A stretch of 64,000 bases of DNA. Source: Caenimonas koreensis DSM 17982 (GTDB lineage Bacteria > Pseudomonadota > Gammaproteobacteria > Burkholderiales > Burkholderiaceae_C). Of the stretch, positions 1-9,614 are shown in pieces (the stretch's first letter is position 1; every line of letters starts with the position of its first letter). Under the pieces are notes generated by a model. The model did not search any database. It was not told the origin of the DNA and was given only the letters and a program-made list of their open reading frames with translations. The DNA lies in the NCBI RefSeq assembly GCF_009646335.1, contig NZ_WJBU01000006.1:248001-312000 (forward strand). The letters run 5' to 3'. The position numbers and the translations under genes were made by a program.

Positions 1-238
1 GCAGGTTCTCATAGGGCTGCGGAAGCCATACCGCCCAGATGAACCAGAACAACGGATGACCCAGGAGCGTGAACAGTCCCAGGCCCTTCATGCGAAGCGG
101 CGACGGGTGCAACACGGGCACCAGAGGGGCAACGATGGCTTCTTCCTTCAGCCAGCGAGTGAAGTGTGTCCACGCTGACGGACCACGCGCCGAGGCATTC
201 AGGAGGGCGCGGGTGTGGCGCGTGGTGTCTTGGGGCAA
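1..238 (-). CDS. N-terminal part of a membrane protein, cut by the window edge
   Basis: An open reading frame on the minus strand runs off the left edge of the window. A stop codon at 272-274 limits it upstream; the 5' end given is a TTG at 236-238, and an ATG at 89-91 is also possible. The visible part has a charged N-terminal segment followed by a hydrophobic stretch ending in a Trp/Pro-rich motif (FIWAVWLPQPYE), which looks like the first membrane helix of an integral membrane protein. I half-recognise this motif from membrane-embedded sensor proteins, but that is not secure. It is divergent from the LuxR-type gene. Confidence 0.4.
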   Translation of the reverse strand, partial: MPQDTTRHTRALLNASARGPSAWTHFTRWLKEEAIVAPLVPVLHPSPLRMKGLGLFTLLGHPLFWFIWAVWLPQPYENL

Positions 239-268
239 GAGGTGCCGATCTGCTGATGGGAATGGAGC

Positions 269-970
269 GTGCTATTGTCCCGGTTCTTTCAAAACACGTC
301 GATGCAGCTACCTGTTAACTTTGACAGCGTCAGCCTGGACGGACTGCTCAGCGATTGGGTCGGCGCACTGCGTGAATTTTCCGTGGAGGCCGTTGCCGTA
401 CTCGGCCCCGACCCCTTCGGCGGGGCTGACGACAGACAAGTCGTCGCAGTCCATCCGCCGCTGGTAGCCGATGCCGCGCAGGCCCTGGCGGAGAGCCGTG
501 ACTTCGGCGCTCCCTGGCGCGACTCGGACGCGCCCCTGGTCGCCTGGCAACACATCGCGAAGTCGGACCACCTGGGCGCGAGCCGATGGCGCATGCTGTG
601 CCTGGCACATGGCTTCCAGACTGTTGTGCGGGTTGAGTTTTCATTGCCCGCCAATCGTGCATTTGAGTGCTTCATGTTCAGCCCTCGTGAGCTGACTGAC
701 CGCGCTGAGGCCGCATCGCTTGCCTGGTCGGCCTTGAACATCTGGCCGCTGGTCAAGCGAAGCATTGCCAATGCACGCTCGACGCTGAGTCCGCGCGAGC
801 GTGAATGCCTTGTGCTTGCGTTCCAGGGGATGACCGCACGCGAAAGCTCGCTGCAGCTCAAGTGCACCGAGCGAACGGTGAACTACCACCTGGCCAATGC
901 AATGGGCAAGTTGAAGGTTGACAACAAGCTCGCCGCGATCCAGCGCGCCTGCTGGCTTGGCGCGATTTGA
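269..970 (+). CDS. LuxR-family transcriptional regulator
   Basis: A 233-residue protein with the two-part layout of LuxR-type regulators. The C-terminal 60 residues form a typical LuxR helix-turn-helix, with the SPREREC start, the KCTERTVNYHL recognition region and a following KLKV segment. The N-terminal 160 residues have the length of an autoinducer-binding domain, but I do not see the usual tryptophan/tyrosine/aspartate pattern of acyl-homoserine lactone pockets, and no luxI-type synthase lies nearby. If it senses a small molecule it is probably a solo receptor. The start is a GTG; an ATG at 302 is an alternative. It is divergent from the truncated membrane protein. Confidence 0.8.
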   Translation: MLLSRFFQNTSMQLPVNFDSVSLDGLLSDWVGALREFSVEAVAVLGPDPFGGADDRQVVAVHPPLVADAAQALAESRDFGAPWRDSDAPLVAWQHIAKSDHLGASRWRMLCLAHGFQTVVRVEFSLPANRAFECFMFSPRELTDRAEAASLAWSALNIWPLVKRSIANARSTLSPRERECLVLAFQGMTARESSLQLKCTERTVNYHLANAMGKLKVDNKLAAIQRACWLGAI

Positions 971-1021
971 GGCGCGCAGGTGCAGGGTTTATATTGCGAC
1001 TCAACTCTCGCGAGAACCTAC

Positions 1022-1960
1022 ATGGCAGACGACGACATCGACCGCACGGCTTCGCTGATGACGCCTGCCAAGCTGGCTCAAGTCAAGCCGCGGGCCGCTG
1101 CATCGCCTGCAGCCTGGCTCGATCAGATGGCTGCCGACGCCGCGCACCAGAACGTCAGGCGCATCGCTGAGCTGCGCAGGCAGTTCAAGGAGCAGGCAAA
1201 GGCTCGCGACGACAGCGCGATCGCCGCCGGGATTGCCAGGCTGGCCAAGGCATTGCCTCATCTCGATTTCGGCTTGCTGCAGGGGCACGGCATCTGGTCA
1301 CGCATGACGGGCAAGAGCCGTGCCGCCGCGACCGAATTCGCAGGTCGGTTCGACAAGCTCAAGGCAGCCGCCGACGAGGTCACGGCGCATATCAAGGGGT
1401 TTGACAAGCAAGTGCGCGATCAGGCACCTGCGGGCGACTTGTCGCTGCTCGACCTGGAAGTTGAATACAAGGCGATCGAGAAAGTCCAGGACCAGGGCGC
1501 TCGATGGCTGCAGGACATGCGCTCCCAGCTGAAGACGCGGCATGCGCAAAACAATGATGCTGCAGCAGCGAAGCAGATTGGCGACGACGAGGCGCGCTGC
1601 GAGATTCTTGTCGCTCGGCTGAAAGTGTTGCGCGAGGTGAGCGCCGCGGCGCAGGGCGCGCACCAGGCCGCGCGTGCTGCTGTTGCACGGCGGCTATCCC
1701 TGGCACAGGCGCTGCAGCAGCTGGGCGCTCGTCTCGCTGATTGGCGCTCGAAGATGCAGGCGCTGGTTGATGCCACCACCGGAGAACGCGAATCCGCCAG
1801 CGTGGACGCCGCCATGGAATGTCACCGCGACTTGCAGCTTGCCCTCAGGGATGCCGGCGCGGACTGTGCCCAGATGCGGGCTCAGGACAACGCCCTGGCC
1901 GAGAGCCTGCATGCGCTCAAGCAGCAGCTCGAAGCGGCGCAGGCGCGCTCACCCGCATGA
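1022..1960 (+). CDS. Coiled-coil hypothetical protein
   Basis: A 312-residue soluble protein rich in Ala, Gln, Lys, Arg and Asp, with long heptad-like helical stretches over most of its length and no signal peptide or membrane segment. The layout is faintly like TelA-type toxic-anion-resistance proteins, but no diagnostic motif is visible and I do not assign a function. The ATG at 1022 is preferred over a GTG at 980. It overlaps coaX by four bases (ATGA), so the two are probably cotranscribed. Confidence 0.7.
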   Translation: MADDDIDRTASLMTPAKLAQVKPRAAASPAAWLDQMAADAAHQNVRRIAELRRQFKEQAKARDDSAIAAGIARLAKALPHLDFGLLQGHGIWSRMTGKSRAAATEFAGRFDKLKAAADEVTAHIKGFDKQVRDQAPAGDLSLLDLEVEYKAIEKVQDQGARWLQDMRSQLKTRHAQNNDAAAAKQIGDDEARCEILVARLKVLREVSAAAQGAHQAARAAVARRLSLAQALQQLGARLADWRSKMQALVDATTGERESASVDAAMECHRDLQLALRDAGADCAQMRAQDNALAESLHALKQQLEAAQARSPA

Positions 1961-2727
1961 CCTTCCTTGCAGTCGATATCGGCAACACGCGCTTGAAGTG
2001 GGCGCTCTACGATTCGCCGCGCCCGGGTGCCGCGGTGCTGGCCCAGGGTGCCGAATTCCTGGAGAACATCGACAGGCTCGCCGATGGCGAGTGGGCCCGC
2101 CTGCCCGCGCCAAGTTGCATGCTAGGCTGCGCCGTGGCGGCCGATGCGATCAAGCGCCGCGTCGAAGAGCAGATGGAAGAGCTCTGGGATGTGCCTGCGC
2201 ACTGGATCGTGCCGAGCGCTGCCGAGGCGGGCCTCGTCAATGGTTACGACCACCCGACACGCCTGGGTGCAGACCGGTGGGTTGCCATGATCGGCGCCTG
2301 GCACCGGCTGCTGTCGACGGGTGCGGCCAGGCCACTGGTGCTGGCGATGGTCGGCACGGCGGTCACCGTCGAAGCAATCGACGCCAGCGGCAAGTTCCTG
2401 GGCGGGCAAATCCTTCCGGGCCACGGCATCATGCTGCGGGCCCTTGAGTCAGGCACTGCGGGCCTGCACGTGCCGACGGGTGAAGTGCGCGAATTTCCGA
2501 CCAACACGAGCGATGCCCTGACGAGTGGCGGCACCTATGCGATCGCGGGCGCGATCGAGTGCATGGTCAACCATGTGCGCAAGCATTGCGGGCAAGACCC
2601 CATGTGCATCATGACGGGCGGTGCGGGCTGGAAGATGGCGCCGCACATGCCCAGGCCGTTCGAGCTGGTCGAGAGTCTGATCTTCGACGGCCTGCTCGAA
2701 CTCGCCCAGCGCCGCTTTGTGGCCTGA
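1957..2727 (+). CDS. coaX: Type III pantothenate kinase
   Basis: CoaX phosphorylates pantothenate to 4'-phosphopantothenate, the first step of coenzyme A synthesis, in the cytoplasm. The 256-residue length is normal for the family. The ASKHA-fold signatures are present: [11 protein letters not shown] at the N-terminus (phosphate binding), LGADRW near residue 105 (pantothenate-side motif), VGTAVTVE near residue 130, and GGQILPG just after it. The start codon overlaps the stop of the preceding coiled-coil gene. Burkholderiales commonly use this CoaX type. Confidence 0.95.
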   Translation: MTFLAVDIGNTRLKWALYDSPRPGAAVLAQGAEFLENIDRLADGEWARLPAPSCMLGCAVAADAIKRRVEEQMEELWDVPAHWIVPSAAEAGLVNGYDHPTRLGADRWVAMIGAWHRLLSTGAARPLVLAMVGTAVTVEAIDASGKFLGGQILPGHGIMLRALESGTAGLHVPTGEVREFPTNTSDALTSGGTYAIAGAIECMVNHVRKHCGQDPMCIMTGGAGWKMAPHMPRPFELVESLIFDGLLELAQRRFVA

Positions 2728-2748
2728 CGGCCGGCAGCCAGGCAGGTC

Positions 2749-3945
2749 TCAGGCGCGGTCTGTCGCGAGCCAGGCTTCAGCCAGACGCACCCAGTAGGTA
2801 GCGCCCAGCGGGATGAGTTCATCGTTGAAGTCGTAGCTGGGGTTGTGCAGCATGCAGGGGCCCGCGCCGTGACCCATCTCGCGATGCGCGCCGTCGCCGT
2901 TGGCGATGAAGCAGTAAGCACCGGGCTTGGCTTGCAGCATGTACGCGAAGTCTTCCGCACCCATCGTGGGCTCCTGCTCCACGACGTTCTGCTCCCCGAC
3001 GATCGATGCCAGCACCTGGCGCGAGAACTGCGCTTCAGCCTCGGAGTTGATCGTCGGCGGATAGTTGCGATGAAACTCGAACTCGCAGGTGGCGTCGTAG
3101 GCGGCGCACAGATGCTCGGTGAGCTGCTTCATTCGTTTTTCGATCAGGTCGAGCACCTCGATCGTGAAGGTGCGCACCGTGCCCTGCAACTCGGCGAAAT
3201 CGGGCACGACGTTGGTGGCTTCGCCGGCATGAATCATCGTCACCGAAATCACGCCCGCATCGATCGGCTTCTTGTTGCGGCTGATGATGGTCTGGAATGC
3301 CTGCACGAGCTCGCACGCAACTGGGACGGGGTCGATGCCGTTGTGCGGCAGCGCGGCATGGCTGCCCTTGCCGTGGATGGTGATCTTGAACTCATTGCTG
3401 GATGCCATGACAGGGCCGGCGCTCACCGCAAACTTGCCAACGTCGTAGCCGGGCCAGTTGTGCATGCCGAACACCGCGTCCATCGGGAATTGCGTGAACA
3501 GGCCGTCGCTGATCATCTCGCGAGCGCCGCCGCCGCCTTCTTCGGCCGGCTGGAATATGAGGTACACCGTGCCGTCGAAGTTGCGATGCTTTGCAAAGTG
3601 CTGCGCCGCAGCGAGCAGCATGGCAACGTGCCCGTCGTGACCGCACGCATGCATCTTTCCCTGGTTCACGCTGGCGTGCTGGAACGTGTTGAACTCCTGC
3701 ATGGGCAGCGCGTCCATATCTGCGCGCAGGCCAATGGCACGTGTGCTCGTGCCGTTCTTGACGATGCCGACCACGCCCGTCTTGCCGAGGCCGCGATGGA
3801 TGGGAATGCCCCATTCGGTGAGCTTGGCGGCAATGACATCGGCCGTGCGGTTTTCCTGGAAGCAGAGTTCGGGGTGCGCGTGAATGTCGCGGCGGATCGC
3901 GGTGATGGCGGCGGCTTGCGTGACAACGGAGTCGAGGATGTTCAT
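2749..3945 (-). CDS. M20D-family amidohydrolase (hippurate hydrolase-like)
   Basis: A 398-residue cytoplasmic metalloamidase of the M20D group, which removes acyl groups from N-acyl amino acids or related amides. Metal-binding motifs are visible: IHAHPEL at the N-terminus, MHACGHDGH near residue 100, QPAEEGGGG near residue 135, and a late GAEDF motif before the C-terminus. The start ATG gives the usual MNILDSV N-terminus; the reading frame is open well upstream, but that part overlaps the divergent argE gene and is not coding. The substrate cannot be told from sequence. It faces argE across an 87-base gap. Confidence 0.9.
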   Translation of the reverse strand: MNILDSVVTQAAAITAIRRDIHAHPELCFQENRTADVIAAKLTEWGIPIHRGLGKTGVVGIVKNGTSTRAIGLRADMDALPMQEFNTFQHASVNQGKMHACGHDGHVAMLLAAAQHFAKHRNFDGTVYLIFQPAEEGGGGAREMISDGLFTQFPMDAVFGMHNWPGYDVGKFAVSAGPVMASSNEFKITIHGKGSHAALPHNGIDPVPVACELVQAFQTIISRNKKPIDAGVISVTMIHAGEATNVVPDFAELQGTVRTFTIEVLDLIEKRMKQLTEHLCAAYDATCEFEFHRNYPPTINSEAEAQFSRQVLASIVGEQNVVEQEPTMGAEDFAYMLQAKPGAYCFIANGDGAHREMGHGAGPCMLHNPSYDFNDELIPLGATYWVRLAEAWLATDRA

Positions 3946-4032
3946 GACGTGAAGAAACTGCGCTTGCGGGATTGGCAGTCTAGCCCTGCGCTGGTCCAAG
4001 CGCCATGAGGGGATATCCGCGAGAATTCTGCG

Positions 4033-5208
4033 ATGCAACTCACGAACACGCCCCTCTCGCCGAAAGCGCTCGAACTGGCCCGGGCCATGGTGGCAATCAA
4101 CACAGTGAGCGAGAACTCCAATCTCGCGCTCATCCATCTCGTGCGCGATGAGCTCCTGCGCCTCGGGGTCAAGAGCCGGCTGACCTACAACGCCGCGAAA
4201 ACCAAAGCCAACCTTTTCGCTACGCTCGGCGAGGGAAAGCCTGCAGGGCTGATACTTTCCGGTCACACCGATACCGTGCCGTGGGAAGGCCAGCAGTGGT
4301 CTACCCAGCCACTGGACCCGCAGGTGCGCGACGGCCGCCTCTATGGCCGCGGCAGCGCCGACATGAAGAGCTTCATCGCGATCGCGCTGTCGCAGGCAGA
4401 GAACTTTTTGAACAGCGCATCGCCATTCGCCATTCACTTTGCGTTCAGCTTTGACGAAGAGGTGGGCTGCTTCGGCGTGCGCGAACTCATCGCCGACATG
4501 CGGGACGCTGGCGTCAACCCGGTGGCCTGCGTGATCGGCGAGCCGACCAGCATGGTGCCCGCCATCGCGCACAAGGGCGTGTATCGCTACAAGTGTTGCG
4601 TGCGCGGCAAGGAAGCGCATTCGTCGCTCACGCCGAGTTCGGTCAATGCCATCGAAATGGCGGCGCGCGTGGTCGGCAAGCTGCGTGACATGGCTGAATC
4701 CTTCGAGCGCGACGAGCCGCGCTATGAAGGCTTCGACGTGCCGTTCTCCACCTCAAGCGTCGGGCAGTTCCACGGCGGGATTGCCGACAACGTCGTGCCG
4801 CGCGATGCGCAGTTTCGCTACGAGTTCCGCAACTTGCCCACGGCCGATGCGCGCGTCATGCAGCAGGAGCTGATTGCGCACGCACGCTCGCTCGAAGCCG
4901 CGATGCAGCGCGTGGCGCCTGACGCGGGATTCCGCTTTGAAACGATCTGCGAGATTCCGAGTTTTCTCGGCTCCGAGACAGATGCCGTCACGCAGCTTGC
5001 CCTGAAGCTCTCGGGCGAGGCGCGTGCGACGCAGGTGGCGTTTGGCACCGAGGCGGGCCTGTTCAAGGAGTCGGGCATTCCCACGGTGGTGTGTGGGCCG
5101 GGCAGCATCAACCAGGCTCACCAGCCCGACGAATTCGTGAGCCTCGAACAGCTCGCCCGGTGCGAGGCCTTCATGCGCGGCCTCGTGCAGGCCAGGTCGA
5201 TCGGCTGA
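4033..5208 (+). CDS. argE: Acetylornithine deacetylase
   Basis: A 391-residue M20A-family enzyme that hydrolyses N-acetylornithine to ornithine in arginine synthesis. Motifs seen: SGHTDTVPWEGQQW near residue 77 (metal ligand and catalytic Asp), YGRGSADMKSF, FSFDEEVGCFG with the catalytic Glu, and a C-terminal GPGSINQAHQPDE segment carrying the last metal-binding His. These match ArgE better than the DapE or CPG2 relatives. It is divergent from the M20D amidohydrolase gene and stands alone, with no other arg genes beside it. Confidence 0.9.
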   Translation: MQLTNTPLSPKALELARAMVAINTVSENSNLALIHLVRDELLRLGVKSRLTYNAAKTKANLFATLGEGKPAGLILSGHTDTVPWEGQQWSTQPLDPQVRDGRLYGRGSADMKSFIAIALSQAENFLNSASPFAIHFAFSFDEEVGCFGVRELIADMRDAGVNPVACVIGEPTSMVPAIAHKGVYRYKCCVRGKEAHSSLTPSSVNAIEMAARVVGKLRDMAESFERDEPRYEGFDVPFSTSSVGQFHGGIADNVVPRDAQFRYEFRNLPTADARVMQQELIAHARSLEAAMQRVAPDAGFRFETICEIPSFLGSETDAVTQLALKLSGEARATQVAFGTEAGLFKESGIPTVVCGPGSINQAHQPDEFVSLEQLARCEAFMRGLVQARSIG

Positions 5209-5257
5209 ACTTTCGGCTTCGGGTTTGATGGCGCAATGGCAGCGCCCATTGCGATGG

Positions 5258-6391
5258 CTATTCGCGCACCTTGCCCTGCGAGTCGATCAGGCTGAGCTCC
5301 ACGAGCTTGGAGCCGGAGCGGTCATCCGCGAAGTGCACGCGAAAGCCACCCAGGTTCACGTTGTCGAGGCCCTCGATCGCTTTTTTCAGGCGCGCGCGCG
5401 TCGGCTCCTTGGGCATGCGGCGCAATGCCTCGGCAAACGTGCGCGCGGCAAGGTAGCCTTCAACCATGTAAACGTTGGGTTTGCCGAGTTTGGCCGCCTG
5501 CGCGTCTGCCACCATTTCGCGCACGACGGCAGCCTTCGGGTTCTCGCTCTTGGGCACGACGCGCACCACCACAACGCCCGCACCCGCCGGGCCCAGCTCT
5601 TCGGCCAACAGGCTTTCCCCGGCATTGGAAAAGCCGTACACAGGCCCGCGAAAGCCCTTGGCCCGGATGTCGCGAACGATCGCGGCTGCGCCATTGGCGT
5701 CGGAGATCACGAGCACCGATTCGGGCTTGGCGACCAGCGCTTTGTCCACCGCGCCCGCCACGTTGCCCGTGTTCACCGCCGACTCCGAAACCAGGTTCGC
5801 GCCCAGGCTCGACATCGTGCGCTTGGCGGAGTCGAGCGCGGACATCGATTCGCCGTCCGTCGCATGCACGATGGCCAGTTTGCGCGCGCCCAGTGTCTCA
5901 GCATGCTTCGTGATGGCGGCGGACTCTTCTGCATAGCCCGGCCGCATTGAATAGACATTGGCGTAGTTCGCGCCGCGGAATTCATCGGCGGCCGACATCG
6001 GCGCGAAGAGGATGACGTCGGTGTCCTTGATGAGCGCGTAGGCGCGCGTGAGTTGCGGCGAGCCGTAGTAGCCAAAGAGCGCCAGCACGCCCTGGTCCAG
6101 CAGCTTTTTGGTATTGGCCTCGGTGGTGGCTGGGTTGCCTTTGTCGTCGAGCGCGACCAGCTCGATCTTGCGGCCGTTGATGCCGCCTTGCGCATTGACC
6201 TTGTCAAAGTAGAGCTTGGCGCCCTGGTGGAAGGGCGCTGCCAGCGCCGAACCAGGCCCGGTCATGGCGACCGACTGGCCGACCACGACGCTGGTCTTGG
6301 TGACGCCTTCCTCTGCGGCGCTGCTGGCCACACCAGCCAGGGCGAGGGCCGCTACCATCGCAGTTTGCGTGAGCGAACGAATCAGCTTCAT
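5258..6391 (-). CDS. ABC transporter substrate-binding protein, branched-chain amino acid type
   Basis: A 377-residue periplasmic type I binding protein of the LivJ/Leu-Ile-Val family. The first 25 residues form a Sec signal peptide with cleavage near SSAAEE. The core has the family hallmarks: GQSVAMTGPGSALA, GAKLYFDKVNAQGGINGRKIEL, LALFGYYGS, and a C-terminal region with FAEALRR. No permease or ATPase genes are beside it, so it is an orphan binding protein and its ligand is unknown. It is divergent from the molybdopterin oxidoreductase gene with only 39 bases between them. Confidence 0.88.
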   Translation of the reverse strand: MKLIRSLTQTAMVAALALAGVASSAAEEGVTKTSVVVGQSVAMTGPGSALAAPFHQGAKLYFDKVNAQGGINGRKIELVALDDKGNPATTEANTKKLLDQGVLALFGYYGSPQLTRAYALIKDTDVILFAPMSAADEFRGANYANVYSMRPGYAEESAAITKHAETLGARKLAIVHATDGESMSALDSAKRTMSSLGANLVSESAVNTGNVAGAVDKALVAKPESVLVISDANGAAAIVRDIRAKGFRGPVYGFSNAGESLLAEELGPAGAGVVVVRVVPKSENPKAAVVREMVADAQAAKLGKPNVYMVEGYLAARTFAEALRRMPKEPTRARLKKAIEGLDNVNLGGFRVHFADDRSGSKLVELSLIDSQGKVRE

Positions 6392-6430
6392 GTATTGCCT
6401 CCTAATGCCCGCAAACTATAGAGTTACTGC

Positions 6431-8506
6431 ATGAGCGAAACCATCGGCATTCACCCCAGCGTCAGCCCGGCGAAAGCTGTGATCCAGATTCGCGGCGCCT
6501 GCCCGCATGACTGTCCGGATACCTGTGCGCTGGTCACCACGGTCGAGAGCGGCGTCGCCGTGCGCGTTGCAGGCAACCCGGATCACCTGCACACGCAGGG
6601 CGTGCTTTGCAACAAGGTCTCGCGCTACACAGAGCGCACTTATCACCCGCAGCGGCTGCAGTACCCGCAGCGCCGAGTCGGCCCCAAGGGCTCTGGCCAG
6701 TTCGAGCGCGTGACCTGGGATGAAGCGCTGGACGATATTGCACAGCGCCTGGGCGCCATCGCGGCGCGCAACCCCGAGGCCATCTTGCCCTACAGCTACG
6801 CGGGCACGATGGGCCTGGTGCAGTCCGAGAGCATCGCCGCTCGTTTCTTCCACCAGCTGGGCGCGTCGCTGCTCGATCGCACGATCTGCTCCACGGCAGG
6901 CGCGGAAGCGCTGGGCTGGACGCTTGGCGGCAAGGTCGGCATGAAGGTGGAGTTTTTCGCCGAAGCAAAGCTGATCGTCATCTGGGGCAGCAATTCGATC
7001 ACGAGCAACCTGCATTTCTGGCGCCAGGCGCAAATTGCCAAGCGCGCGGGTGCAAAGCTGGTGTGCATCGACCCCCGCCGCAGCGAGACGGCTGAAAAGT
7101 GCCATGAACACATCCAGTTGCAACCCGGGACAGACGCAGCCCTTGCGCTGGCGCTGATGCATGAGCTGATCGTCAACGACTGGCTCGACCACGAGTACAT
7201 CGCGAGGCACACCCTCGGATGGGAAGCCTTGCGCGAGCGGGCGCTGCGCTGGACACCAGAGCGTGCCGCCAGTGTGTGCGGCATCGCGGCCGAGCAGATT
7301 CGCGCGCTGGCCCGCGACTACGGCACGACCCGGCCCGCCGCGATCCGCCTGAACTACGGCATGCAGCGCGTTCGCGGCGGCGGCAATGCCGTGCGTGCCG
7401 TGGCTTGCCTGCCCGCGCTGACGGGCGCATGGCGCCATCGCGCAGGCGGCGTGCTCCTTTCCAGCTCGGGTCAATTCCCCGTCAGGAAGACTGCGCTGCA
7501 ACGCACCGACCTGCTCGCCGGCCGCACGCCGCGCACGATCAACATGGTGACGATCGGCGACGACCTGCTGCGCGAGAGCTCTGAGCAGTTCGGCCCGAAA
7601 ATCGAGGCGCTTGTTGTCTACAACAGCAATCCGCTCGCCGTGGCGCCCGAGTCTTCGAAGGTAGCTGCCGGTTTCGGGCGCGACGATCTGTTCACCGTGG
7701 TGCTCGAACATTTCCAGACCGATACCGCCGACTACGCCGACTACCTTCTTCCCGCGACGACGCAGCTCGAGCATTGGGATGTGCACCTTTCGTACGGCCA
7801 CACCGATGTCCTGCTGAACCGGCCCGCCATCGCGCCCGTCGGACAGAGCAAGCCCAATACGCAGATCTTCCGCGAGCTGGCGCAGCGCATGGGGCTGGAC
7901 GCAGCCATCTACGCGGACGACGACGAAACGCTGTGCCGCAAGGCCTTCAGTGACGCCATCGACTTCAACGAGTTGCTGGACAAGGGCTGGGCCACGCTCC
8001 CCATTGCCGACGCGCCGTTCGCCACCGGAGATTTCCCGACACCTTCGGGCAAGTGCGAGTTCTTCAGCGAAGGCCTGGCGCGGCTGGGCGTCGATGGCCT
8101 GCCCGATCACTTGCCCAACTACGAAACCGCCGGCAGTTCAACGCGCTATCCGCTCGCCATGATTTCCCCGCCCGCGCGCAATTTCCTGAACTCGACGTTC
8201 GTGAACGTGGACAGCATCCGTGCGATGGAGCGCGAGCCGATCCTGGAGATGAATGCGGCTGACGCTGCGGCGCGGGGCCTCGCATCGGGCGCAGTGGTGC
8301 GCGTGTTCAATGACCGTGGCGACTACCACTGCAAGCTTGAAATCAGCGAGCGGGCGAGGCCCGGCGTCGTGCACGGGCTGGGTGTGTGGTGGCGCAAGTT
8401 CGGACTCAATGGCACGAACGTGAACGAGCTCACGAGCCAGCGGCTGACTGACATCGGGCGTGCGCCCGTGTTCTACGACTGCCTTGTCCAAGTGCAGGCG
8501 GCGTGA
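6431..8506 (+). CDS. Molybdopterin-dependent oxidoreductase with N-terminal Fe-S motif
   Basis: A 691-residue protein of the DMSO reductase superfamily. The N-terminus has CPHDCPDTC followed by a fourth Cys at GVLCNKVSRY, which fits a [4Fe-4S] cluster. Molybdopterin-guanine-dinucleotide binding regions follow: VTWDEALDDIA, a GTMG segment near residue 125, IVIWGSNS, VCIDPRRSETA, and a C-terminal dinucleotide-binding domain. No twin-arginine signal is seen, so it is probably cytoplasmic. No partner subunit is encoded nearby and the substrate is unknown. Its stop overlaps the GTG of the following gene, suggesting cotranscription. Confidence 0.88.
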   Translation: MSETIGIHPSVSPAKAVIQIRGACPHDCPDTCALVTTVESGVAVRVAGNPDHLHTQGVLCNKVSRYTERTYHPQRLQYPQRRVGPKGSGQFERVTWDEALDDIAQRLGAIAARNPEAILPYSYAGTMGLVQSESIAARFFHQLGASLLDRTICSTAGAEALGWTLGGKVGMKVEFFAEAKLIVIWGSNSITSNLHFWRQAQIAKRAGAKLVCIDPRRSETAEKCHEHIQLQPGTDAALALALMHELIVNDWLDHEYIARHTLGWEALRERALRWTPERAASVCGIAAEQIRALARDYGTTRPAAIRLNYGMQRVRGGGNAVRAVACLPALTGAWRHRAGGVLLSSSGQFPVRKTALQRTDLLAGRTPRTINMVTIGDDLLRESSEQFGPKIEALVVYNSNPLAVAPESSKVAAGFGRDDLFTVVLEHFQTDTADYADYLLPATTQLEHWDVHLSYGHTDVLLNRPAIAPVGQSKPNTQIFRELAQRMGLDAAIYADDDETLCRKAFSDAIDFNELLDKGWATLPIADAPFATGDFPTPSGKCEFFSEGLARLGVDGLPDHLPNYETAGSSTRYPLAMISPPARNFLNSTFVNVDSIRAMEREPILEMNAADAAARGLASGAVVRVFNDRGDYHCKLEISERARPGVVHGLGVWWRKFGLNGTNVNELTSQRLTDIGRAPVFYDCLVQVQAA

Positions 8507-9594
8507 GCGGTCGAGTCGCGATGGCAATTGGCGGTGTGTCGGCATTGGCGGTGGCAGCCGCGTCGGCCCTGTGCCTCACGGGCTGCGCGAACATGGGCTA
8601 CTACTGGCAATCGGTCAACGGGCACCTGTCGATGATGAGCGCAGCCAAGCCCGTGCAAGACTGGCTCGACGACCCGGCTGCCCCCGCGCGGCTGAAGGAG
8701 CGCCTGGCGCTCAGCCAGCGTATCCGCACCTACGCCGTGACGGAACTGAAGCTGCCCGACAACCCGAGCTATCGGCGCTATGCCGACCTGCACCGCAACG
8801 CCGTGGTCTGGAATGTCGTTGCGGCCCCACCGTACTCCACAACACTGCGCCAATGGTGCTTTCCCGTGACCGGCTGCGTTGGCTACCGGGGCTACTTCGA
8901 CGAAAAGGCCGCCAAGCGCGAAGCTGCGCAAGTGGCCAGTGAAGGGTTCGAGACGGCGGTGTATCCGGTGCCCGCCTATTCGACGCTCGGCTGGATGAAC
9001 TGGGCTGGCGGCGATCCGCTGCTCAACACCTTCATTTATTACCCGGAAGGCCAGCTGGCCCGCACGATCTTCCACGAGCTTGCACACCAGGTGGCCTACG
9101 CGAAGGACGACACGACGTTCAATGAATCGTTTGCCACGTCAGTCGAGCGGCTGGGTGGCGGGCAATGGCTCGCGATGCAGGCCACCGAAGCGATGCGGCA
9201 GGACTATGCGCAGTACAACGGGCGCCGCATCCAGTTTCGCGAACTCACGCTCGACACGCGCAAGCGCCTCGCGCATCTCTACGAGAGCGAATCGGGCGAC
9301 AGGCGCGAAGCACTGAAGCAGGCCGCCATGGCCGAGTTCCGGGCGCAGTACGCGAAGTTGCGCGACAGCTGGGGCGGCGATGCAGCGCGCTTTCGCGGCT
9401 ATGACCAGTGGGTCGCGCGTGCAAACAACGCTTCGTTCGGCACGCAAGCCGCGTACGATGAACTCGTGCCAGCCTTCGAGGCGTTGTTCGAGCGCGAGGG
9501 CCGTGACTTTCGCCGCTTCTACGACAGCGTGAAGCACCTGGCTGCGTTGCCGTCCAAAGAAGAGCGGCGCCGCGCACTGAAAATGCAGAACTGA
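8503..9594 (+). CDS. Putative zinc aminopeptidase-like lipoprotein
   Basis: A 363-residue protein with a hydrophobic N-terminus ending in a lipobox-like LTGC, so it is probably a lipoprotein. The segment FHELAHQVAYAKDD near residue 190 has an HExxH zinc motif, with a downstream FNESFAT Glu as a likely third ligand. This pattern fits a family of predicted bacterial aminopeptidases (Pfam Aminopep type), but activity is not established from sequence. The GTG start overlaps the stop of the oxidoreductase by four bases; an in-frame ATG at 8521 would also keep the lipobox. Confidence 0.82.
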   Translation: MSGRVAMAIGGVSALAVAAASALCLTGCANMGYYWQSVNGHLSMMSAAKPVQDWLDDPAAPARLKERLALSQRIRTYAVTELKLPDNPSYRRYADLHRNAVVWNVVAAPPYSTTLRQWCFPVTGCVGYRGYFDEKAAKREAAQVASEGFETAVYPVPAYSTLGWMNWAGGDPLLNTFIYYPEGQLARTIFHELAHQVAYAKDDTTFNESFATSVERLGGGQWLAMQATEAMRQDYAQYNGRRIQFRELTLDTRKRLAHLYESESGDRREALKQAAMAEFRAQYAKLRDSWGGDAARFRGYDQWVARANNASFGTQAAYDELVPAFEALFEREGRDFRRFYDSVKHLAALPSKEERRRALKMQN

Positions 9595-9614
9595 CATCAA
9601 TCCAGGAGACAGCA

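Noticed and set aside
69..467. A 132-codon plus-strand frame at the left edge
   Set aside because: Its product is Arg/Cys/Ser-rich without any domain and overlaps both the minus-strand membrane protein and the LuxR-type gene.
3946..4620. N-terminal extension of the M20D amidohydrolase frame up to 4620
   Set aside because: The extension lies antisense over argE and has no family similarity. The ATG at 3945 gives the normal N-terminus.
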